Counted from the stretch's first letter, positions 26,834 to 39,873 are shown. The stretch is 64,000 bases of DNA from Pseudomonas helleri (GCF_001043025.1 NZ_JYLD01000005.1:1-64000); one strand, 5' to 3'. Numbers and translations: made by a program. The notes: generated from the sequence alone by a model not told the origin.

Positions 26834-28399
26834 TCAGCGGTTGAACCGCTCCACCAGCGAATATTGAATATTTACGGTCTGGGCCAGTTCCTCACTGAGC
26901 AGGGCGGAATGCTGCGCTTGCTCCGAGGTTTGGTCGGCAAGGTCGGCAATGGTGCTGATGTTACGGCTGACTTCTTCGGCCACGGCACTTTGCTCTTCGG
27001 TGGCGGCGGCAATTTGGGTGGTCATATCGGTGATATTGGCCACCGCTTCGCTGATCCCGATCAGTGCCGCGTCGGCTTCCAGCACCCGTGCCACGCCTTC
27101 TTGTGCCTGGCGGTGGCCGGCGTCCATGGTTTGTACGGCTGTGGCGGCGGTTTGTTGCAGCTTGGCAATCAAGCCGTGAATCTGGCCGGTCGAGGTGCTG
27201 GTGCGTTGCGCCAGTTGGCGTACTTCATCGGCCACAACAGCAAAACCCCGGCCCATTTCACCGGCACGTGCCGCTTCAATGGCTGCGTTCAAGGCCAACA
27301 GGTTGGTCTGGTCGGCAATGCCCTTGATCACGTCGACGACACCGCCAATCTCGTCACTGTCTTTCGCCAGTTGGGTCACCGTCGCGCCGGTTTCACCGAC
27401 GACCACCGACAGGCGCTCAATGGCCTCGCGGGTTTCACCGGCAATGTCGCGGCCGCGGCTGGTCAGGCGATTGGCTTCTTGCGTGGCATCGGCAGTGCGC
27501 TGCACATGGCTGGCGACCTCTTGGGTCGTCGCGGCCATCTGGTTAACGGCGGTGGCAACCTGTTCGGTTTCAACCCGCTGGCGCTCCAGCCCGGTGGAGC
27601 TCTTGTGCGCCAGCACGTCTGATTGACGGGCTTGCTCGCTGAGGTGCTCGGCGGTGTCTTGCAGACGGGTCAGGCAGGTTTTAAGACGCGCTTCCTGGCT
27701 CAGGATGGACATTTCCAGACGCGCTTGCGGGCCACGGCTGTCGGTGTACATCTGGGCAATCAGAGGGTCAGAAGTGGTCTGTTCGGCCAGGCGCAGCAAG
27801 CGCTTGATCCCGCGTTGCTGCCAGGTCAGGCCCAGCAGTCCCAACGGAATCGACAACAGCGCGGCCAAGGCAAAACCCCAGCTGGAGTTGAACAGCGCAC
27901 CAATAACAAAACTCAGTTGGCTGACCAGAATGAACGGCAGCCAGTCCTGCAGCACCGGCAGCCACTTGTCGCGGCGCGGTACGGCGGGCTTGCCGCGATT
28001 AATACGCTGGTACAAGGCTTCGGCGCGGCGGATCTGCTCGGCCGTTGGCTTGACCCGCACCGACTCGTAACCCACTACGCGTTCGTTTTCAAACACCGGG
28101 GTCACGTACGCATTCACCCAGTAGTGATCGCCGGACTTGCAGCGGTTTTTGACGATGCCCATCCACGGCATGCCCTTTTTCAGGGTGCTCCACATATGTT
28201 CGAACACTGCCGAAGGCACATCCGGATGGCGCACAAGGTTATGCGGTGCGCGCACCAGCTCATCACGGGAAAACCCGCTGATGTCGACGAAGTCGTCGTT
28301 GCAGTAGGTGATCACGCCTTTGGTATCGGTAGTGGAAATCAACCGTTGCTGCGCGGGGAATGTGCGTTCGCGCTGGGTGATGGGCTGGTTGTTACGCAT
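26834..28399 (-). CDS. aer: Aerotaxis receptor (PAS-MCP)
   Basis: A 521-residue redox-sensing chemoreceptor. The N-terminal PAS domain ([19 protein letters not shown] to about residue 125) would bind FAD; residues ~150-195 form a hydrophobic membrane hairpin; the rest is the methyl-accepting signalling domain with the [20 protein letters not shown] hairpin tip. The aer-acnA order matches P. aeruginosa (PA1561-PA1562), apart from one inserted gene. Confidence 0.92.
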   Translation of the reverse strand: MRNNQPITQRERTFPAQQRLISTTDTKGVITYCNDDFVDISGFSRDELVRAPHNLVRHPDVPSAVFEHMWSTLKKGMPWMGIVKNRCKSGDHYWVNAYVTPVFENERVVGYESVRVKPTAEQIRRAEALYQRINRGKPAVPRRDKWLPVLQDWLPFILVSQLSFVIGALFNSSWGFALAALLSIPLGLLGLTWQQRGIKRLLRLAEQTTSDPLIAQMYTDSRGPQARLEMSILSQEARLKTCLTRLQDTAEHLSEQARQSDVLAHKSSTGLERQRVETEQVATAVNQMAATTQEVASHVQRTADATQEANRLTSRGRDIAGETREAIERLSVVVGETGATVTQLAKDSDEIGGVVDVIKGIADQTNLLALNAAIEAARAGEMGRGFAVVADEVRQLAQRTSTSTGQIHGLIAKLQQTAATAVQTMDAGHRQAQEGVARVLEADAALIGISEAVANITDMTTQIAAATEEQSAVAEEVSRNISTIADLADQTSEQAQHSALLSEELAQTVNIQYSLVERFNR

Positions 28400-28511
28400 G
28401 TCGTTTCAATCCGCAAGACTTTGATAGGCTTTCGGCACGCGCAACGAATTGTTTAATTAATATTTCTGCTGCAACAGCGTGCATCAACGCTGTCGCAGTC
28501 TTGGGGCGAGC

Positions 28512-29303
28512 TTAAGGCGCCAGCATGGGATAGGTGAAGAACGCCAAGTGCAGCACGTTAAGACCAAAGTGCGTGGCAATCGCCGCACTTAACCCGCCAA
28601 AGCGGTAGGCCAGGCCGTAGCAAAGCCCGGCGATGCCGGCCAACAGTACCCACTGCCAACCGGCACCGATATGCGCCAGGCCGAACAACAGCGAGGCAAT
28701 CACCAAGGCCAGGGTTTGCCCATACGGCAGTTGTTTGAACCAGCGGCTCAGACCGCCCTGCAAATAGCCGCGAAACAGCGCTTCTTCGACCAGCGTCACC
28801 AGCAGCAAGTTATTCAATAGCCAAATCCAGCCCTGGCTGGGCCACTTCGGCGCCCAGGCCACAATGCCCAGCAACAGCGCGCCACCCAGCGCGGCCAAGG
28901 CGGCCAGCACCAGCCCCATCAATGCGGCGCCCACTGATGCGCGCCAGTTAAAGCGCGGTGCTATCCACGGGCACACCAGCAGCAGCCAAAAGCCGATCAG
29001 GGGTTTGTCCAGATTCAGGTACATCGAAAAGGGCACGGCATCCGGGGTCAGCCGCTCGGGGCTGATGGCACGGCCGTTGTGAAAACCGGGCAGCCAATGC
29101 AGGGCCAAAGCCAGGGCCAGCAACACAAATACTGCGTGTCCGGCATAGCGCAGCCATGAGCGTTGGGTTTGGTGGGCAGCAAACCCGCTCACCACCAGGG
29201 CGGCCAGGGCAATAACAGCTTGAACGCCTAATTGGCCATAGCTCAGGGCAATGCCGTAGCCGAGGGTCAAGAGGGCGAGATAAGGCCAGGGCAGGGCGAT
29301 CAT
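28512..29303 (-). CDS. CPBP-family intramembrane metalloprotease
   Basis: A 263-residue, seven- to eight-helix membrane protein. The three CPBP/Abi motifs are visible: EEALFRGYLQ, FGLAHIGAGW and THFGLNVLH, supplying the glutamates and histidines of a Rce1-like active site. The substrate is unknown. Starting at MIALPWPYLA avoids a non-hydrophobic extension. Confidence 0.88.
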   Translation of the reverse strand: MIALPWPYLALLTLGYGIALSYGQLGVQAVIALAALVVSGFAAHQTQRSWLRYAGHAVFVLLALALALHWLPGFHNGRAISPERLTPDAVPFSMYLNLDKPLIGFWLLLVCPWIAPRFNWRASVGAALMGLVLAALAALGGALLLGIVAWAPKWPSQGWIWLLNNLLLVTLVEEALFRGYLQGGLSRWFKQLPYGQTLALVIASLLFGLAHIGAGWQWVLLAGIAGLCYGLAYRFGGLSAAIATHFGLNVLHLAFFTYPMLAP

Positions 29304-29375
29304 GCGAATCCTAGGGGGAGAAGGGCGCACGAGTATAACGATTCGGCATGAAGCAAATGGTGTGAACATGAAGGA

Positions 29376-29460
29376 GTGGGAGCGGGCTTGCTCGCGATGC
29401 AGGCAATGCGGTTTTTCTGTTAGACCGCGTCGATACCATCGCGAGCAAGCCCGCTCCCAC
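29376..29460. repeat. REP pair (GTGGGAGCGGGCTTGC type)
   Basis: GTGGGAGCGGGCTTGCTCGC and its near-perfect reverse complement GCGAGCAAGCCCGCTCCCAC lie about 40 bp apart. This is a widespread P. fluorescens-group intergenic element. It sits downstream of acnA and upstream of the CPBP gene. Confidence 0.88.
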
Positions 29461-29471
29461 AGGTTTGGCTA

Positions 29472-32213
<2,742 letters not shown>

Positions 32214-32440
32214 GAAATGACTCCTTTTGATCCGCACGGCACGGATCGTGTGATACGAACAGAACAGTGAGCAGAGCTTCAAACCTAGCCCTGATTCAGT
32301 GATCTGGCTAATAACTGGACTGTCTATAGGGCTTCAAGGTTCCGAACTCAGTTATCATGCCCGCCTTTTCGTGACAGACCTTGTTCCAGGACAAGGTAGC
32401 GCAGCGGTCTAATGTCTTGCCGCTGCCCAGGAGTAAATCA

Positions 32441-33517
32441 ATGAACACCGTTTTTATGCATTGCCGGCCCGGTTTTGAAGGCGAAGTCTGCTCAGAAATC
32501 GCCGAGCACGCCGCCCGTATTAATGTTTCCGGTTACGCCAAGGCCAAGCCAAGCGCGGCCTGTGCCGAGTTTGTCTGCACCGAGGCAGGCGGTGCTGAGC
32601 GCCTGATGCAGCGCCTGCGCTTTGCCGAGCTGATTTTCCCGCGCCAATGGGCTCGCGGCAGCTTTGTCGAGCTACCGGAAACCGACCGGATCAGCGTCAT
32701 CCTTGAACACATGGCCGATTTTCCGGGGTGTGGCAGCCTGTGGCTGGAAGTGGTCGATACCAACGACGGCAAAGAGCTGTCCAACTTCTGCAAAAAGTTC
32801 GAAGGGCATTTGCGCAAGGCGCTGCTCAAGGCGGGCAAGCTGGTCGAAAACGCCGACGACAAACCGCGTCTGCTGCTGACCTTCAAAAGTGGCCGTGAAG
32901 TGTTCCTCGGCCTGGCCGAGTCCAACAACTCGGCCATGTGGCCGATGGGCATTCCGCGTCTCAAGTTCCCGCGTGAAGCCCCGAGCCGCTCGACCCTCAA
33001 GCTGGAAGAAGCCTGGCACCACTTCATTCCGCGTGATCAATGGGATGACCGTTTGCACAGTGACATGACCGGTGTTGACCTCGGCGCAGCCCCCGGCGGC
33101 TGGACCTGGCAACTGGTCAACCGCGGCATGCTGGTGATCGCCATCGACAACGGCCCCATGGCTGAAAGCCTGATGGACACCGGGTTGGTGCAACACTTGA
33201 TGGCTGATGGCTTTACCTTCAAGCCCAAACAACCAGTGGACTGGATGGTCTGCGACATCGTCGAGAAGCCTGCGCGCAATGCGGCGATGCTCGAAGAATG
33301 GATTGGCGAAGGGCATTGCCGTGAGGCGGTGGTCAACCTCAAATTGCCGATGAAACAACGCTACGCCGAAGTGCGTCGCCTGTTGGACCGCATTGCCGAC
33401 GGCTTCAAGGCGCGCGGTATCCAGGTTGAAATCGGCTGCAAGCAGCTGTACCACGACCGTGAAGAAGTGACTTGCCATTTGCGTCGACTGGACGTGAAAA
33501 AGCCTAAATCCCGCTGA
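32441..33517 (+). CDS. rlmM: 23S rRNA 2'-O-ribose methyltransferase RlmM
   Basis: Methylates C2498 of 23S rRNA with SAM. 358 residues: N-terminal THUMP-like region and C-terminal Rossmann domain with the SAM motif VDLGAAPGGWTWQLV. The catalytic K-D-K-type residues lie in the VCDIVEKPAR and NLKLPMKQRY segments. AGGAG precedes the ATG. Followed within 15 bp by tusA, so both are probably one transcript. Confidence 0.95.
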   Translation: MNTVFMHCRPGFEGEVCSEIAEHAARINVSGYAKAKPSAACAEFVCTEAGGAERLMQRLRFAELIFPRQWARGSFVELPETDRISVILEHMADFPGCGSLWLEVVDTNDGKELSNFCKKFEGHLRKALLKAGKLVENADDKPRLLLTFKSGREVFLGLAESNNSAMWPMGIPRLKFPREAPSRSTLKLEEAWHHFIPRDQWDDRLHSDMTGVDLGAAPGGWTWQLVNRGMLVIAIDNGPMAESLMDTGLVQHLMADGFTFKPKQPVDWMVCDIVEKPARNAAMLEEWIGEGHCREAVVNLKLPMKQRYAEVRRLLDRIADGFKARGIQVEIGCKQLYHDREEVTCHLRRLDVKKPKSR

Positions 33518-33531
33518 TTCAGGAGTAACCA

Positions 33532-33780
33532 ATGAGTTTTGCTGACCTGCCGCTTGACGGCACTCTGGACGCCAGCGGTCTGAACTGCCCAGAGCCGGTG
33601 ATGATGCTGCACCAACACATTCGCGATCTGGTGCCGGGTGGCTTGCTGAAAGTGATCGCGACCGACCCGTCGACCCGCCGTGACATTCCCAAGTTCTGCG
33701 TATTTTTGGACCACGAACTGGTCGGCCAGGCCGAAGAAGCGGGCACGTACCTGTACTGGATCCGCAAAAAGCAGGATTGA
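33532..33780 (+). CDS. tusA: Sulfurtransferase TusA
   Basis: Small persulfide carrier (82 residues) in tRNA 2-thiouridine synthesis and sulfur trafficking. The catalytic Cys19 lies in [13 protein letters not shown], the TusA CPxP signature. Confidence 0.96.
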   Translation: MSFADLPLDGTLDASGLNCPEPVMMLHQHIRDLVPGGLLKVIATDPSTRRDIPKFCVFLDHELVGQAEEAGTYLYWIRKKQD

Positions 33781-33835
33781 TCGGCCCAAACGTGCCGACA
33801 ACGCCTACACTGCCAGTCCTTGAAAGGAGCCTGCC

Positions 33836-34978
33836 ATGCTGATTGTTGCTGATGAAAATATTCCGTTGGTCGATGCGTTCTTTGCTGAATTCGGTGAAAT
33901 ACGCCGTTTGCCGGGGCGTCAGATCACCCGGGCCGATGTGCACGATGCAGATGTCTTGCTGGTGCGTTCGGTGACCAAGGTCGACCGCGATCTGCTTGAA
34001 GGCAGCGCCGTGCGTTTTGTCGGTACGTGCACCATCGGCACCGATCACCTTGCGCTCGATTACTTTCATCAAGAGGGCATTCAATGGTCCAGCGCACCGG
34101 GCTGCAATGCCCGCGGTGTGGTGGACTACGTGCTCGGCAGCTTGCTGACACTGGCCGAAATCGAAGGCGCTAACCTCAATCAGCGCACCTACGGTGTGGT
34201 CGGTGCCGGTGAAGTGGGCGGGCGTCTGGTCAATGTGCTCAAGGGCCTAGGCTTCAACGTGCAGGTGTGCGACCCGCCGCGTCAGGCGGCAGAGGGCGGT
34301 GACTACGTCAGCCTTGAGCAGATCATCGAGCGCTGCGATGTCATCAGCCTGCACACGCCTCTGGATAAATCCGCAGAGAACGCGACCTGGCACTTGCTCG
34401 ACCAGCAGCGTTTGAACCAGCTCAAACACGGCACCTGGCTGATCAACGCCAGCCGAGGTCCGGTGATCGACAACAACGCCCTGCGTGAAGTGCTGACCCG
34501 CCGCGAAGACCTGCAAGCGGTGCTGGATGTGTGGGAAGCCGAGCCGCAGGTTGATGTTGAACTGGCCGACCTGTGTGTACTGGCAACGCCGCACATTGCC
34601 GGTTACAGCCTGGACGGCAAGCAGCGGGGCACGGCGCAGATTTACCAGGCGTTCTGCGATTTTCTGGGGCAGGAAGCCGTCATCAAACTGGCCGACTTAC
34701 TGCCTGCGCCTTGGCTGGCCAAGGTTGAACTGAGCGCTGACAGCGACCCGGCCTGGGCGCTGGCGACGGTATGCCGTGGGGTTTACGACCCGCGCCGTGA
34801 CGATGCGGACTTTCGTCGCAGCCTGGTGGGCACGGTTCAGGAGCAAAAGCTGGCGTTTGACGCCTTGCGCAAACACTACCCGGTACGCCGCGAAATCGAA
34901 GGCCTACAGGTGCGCATAGAGGGTCAGTCGCAGGGTTTGACGCAGATGGTTAAAGCGCTGGGCGCAGTACGGGTGTAG
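33836..34978 (+). CDS. pdxB: Erythronate-4-phosphate dehydrogenase
   Basis: NAD-dependent enzyme of pyridoxal phosphate synthesis (380 residues). The D-hydroxyacid dehydrogenase fold shows [16 protein letters not shown] for the cofactor, the Arg motif [13 protein letters not shown], the Glu in WEAEP and the His in [12 protein letters not shown]. The last stop codon lies in the left arm of a REP element. Confidence 0.96.
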   Translation: MLIVADENIPLVDAFFAEFGEIRRLPGRQITRADVHDADVLLVRSVTKVDRDLLEGSAVRFVGTCTIGTDHLALDYFHQEGIQWSSAPGCNARGVVDYVLGSLLTLAEIEGANLNQRTYGVVGAGEVGGRLVNVLKGLGFNVQVCDPPRQAAEGGDYVSLEQIIERCDVISLHTPLDKSAENATWHLLDQQRLNQLKHGTWLINASRGPVIDNNALREVLTRREDLQAVLDVWEAEPQVDVELADLCVLATPHIAGYSLDGKQRGTAQIYQAFCDFLGQEAVIKLADLLPAPWLAKVELSADSDPAWALATVCRGVYDPRRDDADFRRSLVGTVQEQKLAFDALRKHYPVRREIEGLQVRIEGQSQGLTQMVKALGAVRV

Positions 34979-35032
34979 GAGCGAGCTTGCCTCGCGATCT
35001 TTTGATCTTTTAAAAGATCGCGGGCAAGTAAG
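34975..35032. repeat. REP element overlapping the pdxB stop
   Basis: TGTAGGAGCGAGCTTGCCTC leads into CGCGATCTTTT and its complement AAAAGATCGCG, then a shortened right arm. The TAG of the conserved TGTAGGAGCG head is the pdxB stop codon. Confidence 0.82.
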
Positions 35033-35044
35033 GTGTTGTCAGGT

Positions 35045-35218
35045 TCAGTCTTTGTTTACAGGCTTGACCAAACGCTGTTCCAGTTCTTGGCAGGCGTTCT
35101 GAATCATCTCTTCAGTGATGAGAACTTCATTACCTTCAGCGTCGATAAAAGCACACCCCAACGACGGTTGCTGGTGGGTGCGAATTACCGGAAGTGCTTG
35201 AGTGTTGATTGATTCCAT
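35045..35218 (-). CDS. Small protein, PA1571-like
   Basis: A 57-residue cytosolic protein of unknown role. The pattern IRTHQQPSLGCAFIDAEGNE, then ITEEMIQNACQELEQ resembles the small PA1571 family of Pseudomonas, from memory. GAGGAG precedes the ATG at 35218. It stands alone between a REP and the exporter promoter. Confidence 0.7.
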   Translation of the reverse strand: MESINTQALPVIRTHQQPSLGCAFIDAEGNEVLITEEMIQNACQELEQRLVKPVNKD

Positions 35219-35471
35219 GGCCTGTCTCCTCATCAGGGTGTAGCGCTACTTTAGATCCGTTAAATGACCAAGCTGTTACACACTTGGCCGCGGAACCCAG
35301 TCCAACAGAAATACTTCGAAACTTCTACCCTCACTTTAGAACTTTAACGCCTAGGGCTTGTGGCACCCGGTCATATTCAAAACGACTGAGAAAGGTTTAC
35401 CAAGTGTTACCCCGGTTCGTTGTAGGCTGTGTGCGGCTTTCAACACTCGACCCCCTTTGCGGAACACCCCC

Positions 35472-37232
35472 ATGCTCTCTTCCCGTCAGCGCCGTGCCAT
35501 TCGTCTGGTCATTCATTTTGTAGCCCCTTACCGCTGGCATGCGGTCGGCGCCTTGCTGGCCCTGATCGTCACGGCGGGGATCACGCTGTCGATGGGGCAG
35601 GGCATTCGTTTGCTCGTCGACAAAGGCTTTATGACCCAATCACCGCACATGCTCAACCAGTCCATTGGGTTGTTTTTGCTGCTGGTGCTGGGCTTGGCGG
35701 TGGGCACATTCGTGCGTTTCTACCTGGTGTCGTGGATTGGCGAGCGGGTGGTGGCTGACATTCGTCGACAAGTTTTCAACCACCTGATCGGTTTGCACCC
35801 CGGTTTCTACGAGAACAACCGCAGTTCAGAAATCCAGTCGCGGCTGACCACCGACACAACATTGCTGCAATCGGTGATCGGTTCGTCGCTGTCGTTGTTT
35901 TTGCGCAACAGCCTGATGGTGATTGGCGGCGTGGTGCTGCTGTTTATCACCAACCCCAAGCTCACCAGCATCGTCGTGGTCGCCTTGCCCTTGGTGTTGT
36001 CACCGATCTTGATCTTTGGTCGTCGCGTGCGCAGCTTGTCGCGCCAAAGCCAGGACCGCATCGCCGATGTTGGTAGCTACGTGGCCGAGGCCCTGACCCA
36101 GATTAAAACCGTCCAGGCCTACAACCATCAGCAACAAGACCAGCAGCGCTTTGCGCAAACTGTCGAAGGGGCCTTTGCCACGGCGCGCAAACGTATCTTG
36201 CAACGGGCCTGGCTGATCACCCTGGTGATCTCGCTGGTGCTGGGCGCGGTCGGCGTCATGCTCTGGGTGGGCGGCATGGATGTTATTGCCGGGCGTATCA
36301 CGGGCGGTGAACTGGCCGCGTTTGTGTTCTACAGCCTGGTGGTCGGCAGTGCCGTCGGCACCCTGAGTGAAGTGATTGGCGAACTGCAACAGGCGGCAGG
36401 CGCGGCAGAGCGGATCAGCGAACTGCTGCAGTCCAAAAGCCAGATCGTTGCACCGGACAGCGGTTTGCAAGTGTTGCCAGAGCGGGTTGAAGGCAACGTG
36501 CGTCTCGAAGATGTGTATTTTTCTTACCCGTCGCGTCCCGAAAGCTTCGCGATTGCGGGCCTGAGCCTGACCATCAATGCAGGCGAAACCCTGGCCTTGG
36601 TCGGGCCGTCCGGGGCCGGTAAATCGACCTTGTTTGACTTGCTGTTGCGTTTCTATGACCCCCAGCAAGGGCAAATCCTGCTGGAAGGGCGACCTGTCCA
36701 GCAACTTGATCCGCACGACTTGCGCCGCTGCTTTGCCCTGGTATCGCAGACCCCGGCGCTGTTTTTTGGCACGGTCGAAGACAACATCCGCTATGGCAAC
36801 CCGCAGGCAACAGATGCCCAGGTCGAGGCGGCGGCGCGTATTGCCCATGCCCACGACTTCATCCTGCAAATGCCCCAAGGCTATAAAACCCACTTGGGCG
36901 ATGGCGGTCAGGGGTTGTCGGGCGGGCAGCGGCAACGCCTGGCGATTGCCCGGGCACTGCTGGTGGATGCGCCGATTTTACTGTTGGACGAAGCCACCAG
37001 CGCGCTGGATGCGCAAAGTGAACACTTGATCCAGGAAGCGTTGCCCAGCCTGATGAAAGGCCGTACCACGCTGGTGATCGCCCATCGACTGGCGACGGTG
37101 CAGAATGCCGATCGCATTGCCGTGATGGATCAGGGCAAGCTGGTGGCGGTGGGCACACATGCCCAATTGATAGCCAGTAACCCGCTGTATGCGCGGTTGG
37201 CAGCGTTGCAGTTCAACACGGCGGATAGCTAA
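35472..37232 (+). CDS. ABC exporter, fused membrane and ATPase domains
   Basis: A 586-residue half-transporter of the MsbA/lipid-exporter shape. Residues ~1-320 contain six helices. The ATPase domain has Walker A GPSGAGKST, the signature LSGGQRQRLAIARALL, Walker B ILLLDEATSALD and the H-loop VIAHRLATV. The substrate is not evident; MsbA-like lipid or multidrug export is possible. The start at 35472 (MLSSRQRRAIRLV) is preferred because upstream frame is low-quality. Confidence 0.88.
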   Translation: MLSSRQRRAIRLVIHFVAPYRWHAVGALLALIVTAGITLSMGQGIRLLVDKGFMTQSPHMLNQSIGLFLLLVLGLAVGTFVRFYLVSWIGERVVADIRRQVFNHLIGLHPGFYENNRSSEIQSRLTTDTTLLQSVIGSSLSLFLRNSLMVIGGVVLLFITNPKLTSIVVVALPLVLSPILIFGRRVRSLSRQSQDRIADVGSYVAEALTQIKTVQAYNHQQQDQQRFAQTVEGAFATARKRILQRAWLITLVISLVLGAVGVMLWVGGMDVIAGRITGGELAAFVFYSLVVGSAVGTLSEVIGELQQAAGAAERISELLQSKSQIVAPDSGLQVLPERVEGNVRLEDVYFSYPSRPESFAIAGLSLTINAGETLALVGPSGAGKSTLFDLLLRFYDPQQGQILLEGRPVQQLDPHDLRRCFALVSQTPALFFGTVEDNIRYGNPQATDAQVEAAARIAHAHDFILQMPQGYKTHLGDGGQGLSGGQRQRLAIARALLVDAPILLLDEATSALDAQSEHLIQEALPSLMKGRTTLVIAHRLATVQNADRIAVMDQGKLVAVGTHAQLIASNPLYARLAALQFNTADS

Positions 37233-37235
37233 AAC

Positions 37236-37302
37236 CGTAGGAGCGAGCTTGCCTCGCGATCTTTTAAACATCAAAAGATCGCGAGACAAGCTCGCTCCTA
37301 CG
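37236..37302. repeat. REP element between convergent genes
   Basis: CGTAGGAGCGAGCTTG and CAAGCTCGCTCCTACG flank an inner CGCGATCTTTT/AAAAGATCGCG stem. It forms one long, almost perfect hairpin between the exporter gene and ppnP and probably acts as a shared terminator. Confidence 0.88.
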
Positions 37303-37312
37303 CGGGGCTAAC

Positions 37313-37594
37313 TCAGCGGTACTCGCACAGGTAAGCGGTATCTACTGCGACCTCAAGCTGAAACTTGCTGTTGGCCGGTACGTTGAACTGGCTGCCTGTC
37401 TTGAATGTTTCAAACTCGCTGCTGCCCGGCAGCTTGACCTTCAGCTCGCCCGAGACGACGTGCATGATTTCACGCTCGGCGGTGCCGAACTCGTATTTAC
37501 CCGGGGCCATGACGCCAATAGTGGCTTTGCCTTCAGCTTGTGTGAACGCAATCGACTTGACGGTGCCGTCGAAGTATTCGTTGACTTTAAACAT
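37313..37594 (-). CDS. ppnP: Pyrimidine/purine nucleoside phosphorylase PpnP
   Basis: A 93-residue cupin (formerly YaiE/DUF1255) that splits several nucleosides to base and ribose-1-phosphate. [18 protein letters not shown], the [16 protein letters not shown] strand pair and [13 protein letters not shown] are family signatures. Confidence 0.94.
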   Translation of the reverse strand: MFKVNEYFDGTVKSIAFTQAEGKATIGVMAPGKYEFGTAEREIMHVVSGELKVKLPGSSEFETFKTGSQFNVPANSKFQLEVAVDTAYLCEYR

Positions 37595-37684
37595 GGCGAT
37601 TCCTCGGAATGGGTTAAAAAGGCTGGCCAGTATGCAGAAGCCGTTTTATCCCGTCACGCCCTTTTGTAGAGGCTCGGCGCTGCA

Positions 37685-38227
37685 CTAAACCCGCAACACC
37701 AGAGGCAATAAACGCGCGGTATTGCGCGCATCTTCCAGGGCGCGGTGCTGCTGCCCGCTGAACTGCATACCGGCCAGTTGCAGCGCACTGTTGAGGCCCA
37801 GCGGCTGTTTTAGCTGGCGGACCTGGGCAAATTGTTGCTTGAGGTTCATATGCGGCAAACGCGCCAAGGCGCTGTCCAGCTGCTTTTGTTGCCATTCCTG
37901 TTCCAGTTGCTTGCGGTCGTACTCACCCCAACTGGCCCAGCCTTCCAGTTTGGGCAGGTGCTGGCCCAGCCAGCGCTCGAACTGCTCCCAAACCTGTCCG
38001 GTAGGGCTGGCGTTATCAATATTGGCTTGGGTGATATGGGTTAATTGACGGCAAAAAGCAGTCAGCAGCGGGCGCCGTTGCGGCCGTACAAAACGCTGAA
38101 AGTGGTCTATTTCGCGCCCGGCACGGGTGACCACGCTGGCACCGATTTCGATGACTTCCATTTCTTCCAGAGGCCAGCCGCCGTCATCGGTGGTGGCTTC
38201 CAGGTCAATTACCAGCCAGTGAGGCAT
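37685..38227 (-). CDS. 3'-5' exonuclease (DEDDh family)
   Basis: A 180-residue nuclease of the RNase T/ERI-1-like group. Metal residues are in LVIDLEATTDDG (D-x-E) and the closing HRALEDARNTARL (H-x4-D). An Asp in WGEYDRKQL matches the second motif. Substrate (RNA or DNA) is not clear from sequence; eukaryotic ERI-1-like and KapD proteins share this arrangement. Confidence 0.85.
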   Translation of the reverse strand: MPHWLVIDLEATTDDGGWPLEEMEVIEIGASVVTRAGREIDHFQRFVRPQRRPLLTAFCRQLTHITQANIDNASPTGQVWEQFERWLGQHLPKLEGWASWGEYDRKQLEQEWQQKQLDSALARLPHMNLKQQFAQVRQLKQPLGLNSALQLAGMQFSGQQHRALEDARNTARLLPLVLRV

Positions 38228-38410
38228 GTGCAGCTTTCCTTAAACAACATCGGCATTGAGGATGCAGCGTAGCTAATGCGCAGCCACGGGGCACTTAATT
38301 TGTAGTGGGCCACACCACGTTTGCTTGCTAGTCTAGGCGCGCTTAAATTACGGTCGTACTCGATCTCAGGTCCTGTACCCATTAATAAGTTCCAGTTGCG
38401 GGCGTCCCCG

Positions 38411-39214
38411 ATGTGCACAGCGTTTAAGTGTTTGCCAATGTGGATGGTCCGCAGTGTGTTGCTGGCGCTGAGTGTCACCTTGATGTCGCCGGTGTGGGCC
38501 GCGCAGGAAATTCGCGTCGGTGCGGCGCATTTTCCGCCGTATATCGTGCGCCCGGAACGCGGCTCCGACACGGGCTTGCTGCAAAAATTGCTAAGTGCGA
38601 TGAATGAGTTACAAACTGATTATAAATTCACCGCCGTCCCCACCTCGCTGGCGCGCAGGGTGCGTGACTTTGATCAGGGCCGCGTTGACCTGATCCTTTT
38701 TGAAAGCTCCAACTGGGGCTGGCAGGGTGTCGATTACGATGCTGTCGACCTTGGCCTTGTTGACTCGGAAGTGTTTATTGCCAAGCAACAGCCGGGGCGT
38801 GACCAATCCTACTTTGATGATTTAAAGGGAAAACGGCTGGCGCTTTTTTCCGGCTATCACTACGCCTTTGCAGACTTCAATCCTGCCCCCAGCTACTTGC
38901 TCAACCACTTTGACGCGACCTTGACCTACTCCCACGAAAGCAACCTGCAGATGGTCTTGCGCGGGCGGGTAGACATGACCTTGATGACGCGATCCAACCT
39001 CAATGACATGCTCAGACACAATCCGCAGTACAAATCTCGCGTGCTGATATCTGACCGTGCCGACCAGCGCTACCATCACTACGCCTTCATTCGGCCCCAT
39101 GGCCCGATCAAAGCCGAAGAAGTGACCAAGTTGATCAAAGCGCTAAAGGACAATGGCCAGTTAAAAGCGATTTTTGCCCCTTACAATATTGAACTCGTCG
39201 AAACAGAGTCCTAA
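38411..39214 (+). CDS. Periplasmic solute-binding protein (family 3-like)
   Basis: A secreted protein of about 267 residues. The hydrophobic stretch VRSVLLALSVTLMSPVWA-A is a signal peptide, followed by EIRVGAAHFPPYIV, the opening of SBP_bac_3 domains. No transporter genes adjoin it, so it may act as an orphan sensor or binding protein. The start is uncertain; ATGs at 38438 and 38444 also leave a signal peptide. Its TAA stop is part of a PvdS box for the next gene. Confidence 0.7.
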   Translation: MCTAFKCLPMWMVRSVLLALSVTLMSPVWAAQEIRVGAAHFPPYIVRPERGSDTGLLQKLLSAMNELQTDYKFTAVPTSLARRVRDFDQGRVDLILFESSNWGWQGVDYDAVDLGLVDSEVFIAKQQPGRDQSYFDDLKGKRLALFSGYHYAFADFNPAPSYLLNHFDATLTYSHESNLQMVLRGRVDMTLMTRSNLNDMLRHNPQYKSRVLISDRADQRYHHYAFIRPHGPIKAEEVTKLIKALKDNGQLKAIFAPYNIELVETES

Positions 39215-39235
39215 ATTTTGCCCCGCGACCAACGT
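39212..39235 (+). promoter_or_regulatory. PvdS-dependent promoter of the acetyltransferase gene
   Basis: TAAAT, 16 nt, CGT: the exact iron-starvation box bound by PvdS. It starts in the stop codon of the preceding gene and lies 39 bp before the acetyltransferase ATG. Confidence 0.75.
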
Positions 39236-39273
39236 CACACAGCCTAACTGTTGACGACAATCGTGAGTCCAAA

Positions 39274-39873
39274 ATGACTGCAATCGCTTCGCACCCGCAG
39301 CGCCCTGCTAAACCCCAAGGCGAAGTCTATCGGCGCTTCGACCCCCAGCTTGGCGCCTGGATCTCCTTGCGTACGCTGGACATCGAGCTTGACCTCGAAC
39401 GCTTCAACCGCTGGCAGAACACCCCGCGAGTACTGGCCTTCTGGGATGAAGGGGGCAGCCTTGACGACCATCGCCAGTACCTCGAAAAACTGGCCAACGA
39501 CCCGCACACCCTGACCTTGATCGGTTGCTTTGACGACCAGCCATTTGCCTATTTCGAAGCCTATTGGGCCAAAGAAGATCGCATCGCGCCCTTTTACGAC
39601 GCAGACGATTACGACCGTGGCATTCATATGCTGGTGGGGGAGCAGGCCCATCGCGGGCCGCACAAGGTTGCCAGCTGGTTATCCGCTTTGACCGATTACC
39701 TGTTGCAGGACGACCCGCGCACCCGGCGCATCGTGGCCGAGCCCCGTGCTGACAACGACAAAATGATCGGTTACATGCAGGCGCAGGGCTATGCGCGGAT
39801 CAAGGAATTCGACTTCCCGCACAAACGGGCGGCCTTGATGGTGCTGGAAAGGACAATCGAAAACCAACGCTAA
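39274..39873 (+). CDS. Siderophore-type GNAT acetyltransferase
   Basis: A 199-residue IucB/AlcB/Rv1347c-type enzyme (Acetyltransf_8), expected to acylate hydroxylysine or hydroxyornithine. RIVAEPRADNDKMIGYMQ is the acetyl-CoA-binding region and EFDFPHKRAALMVLER the family's C-terminal signature. It sits between a PvdS box and pvdS, so it is very likely a pyoverdine gene; a PvdYII-like N5-hydroxyornithine acetylase is the best guess. A pvdA-type hydroxylase is not in the window. Confidence 0.85.
   Translation: MTAIASHPQRPAKPQGEVYRRFDPQLGAWISLRTLDIELDLERFNRWQNTPRVLAFWDEGGSLDDHRQYLEKLANDPHTLTLIGCFDDQPFAYFEAYWAKEDRIAPFYDADDYDRGIHMLVGEQAHRGPHKVASWLSALTDYLLQDDPRTRRIVAEPRADNDKMIGYMQAQGYARIKEFDFPHKRAALMVLERTIENQR

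Noticed and set aside
38296-38320. TAATT-N17-CGT before the periplasmic binding protein gene
   Set aside because: The spacing is 17 rather than the 16 of the other four boxes and the -35 part has a mismatch; matches this loose are expected by chance in a window this size.
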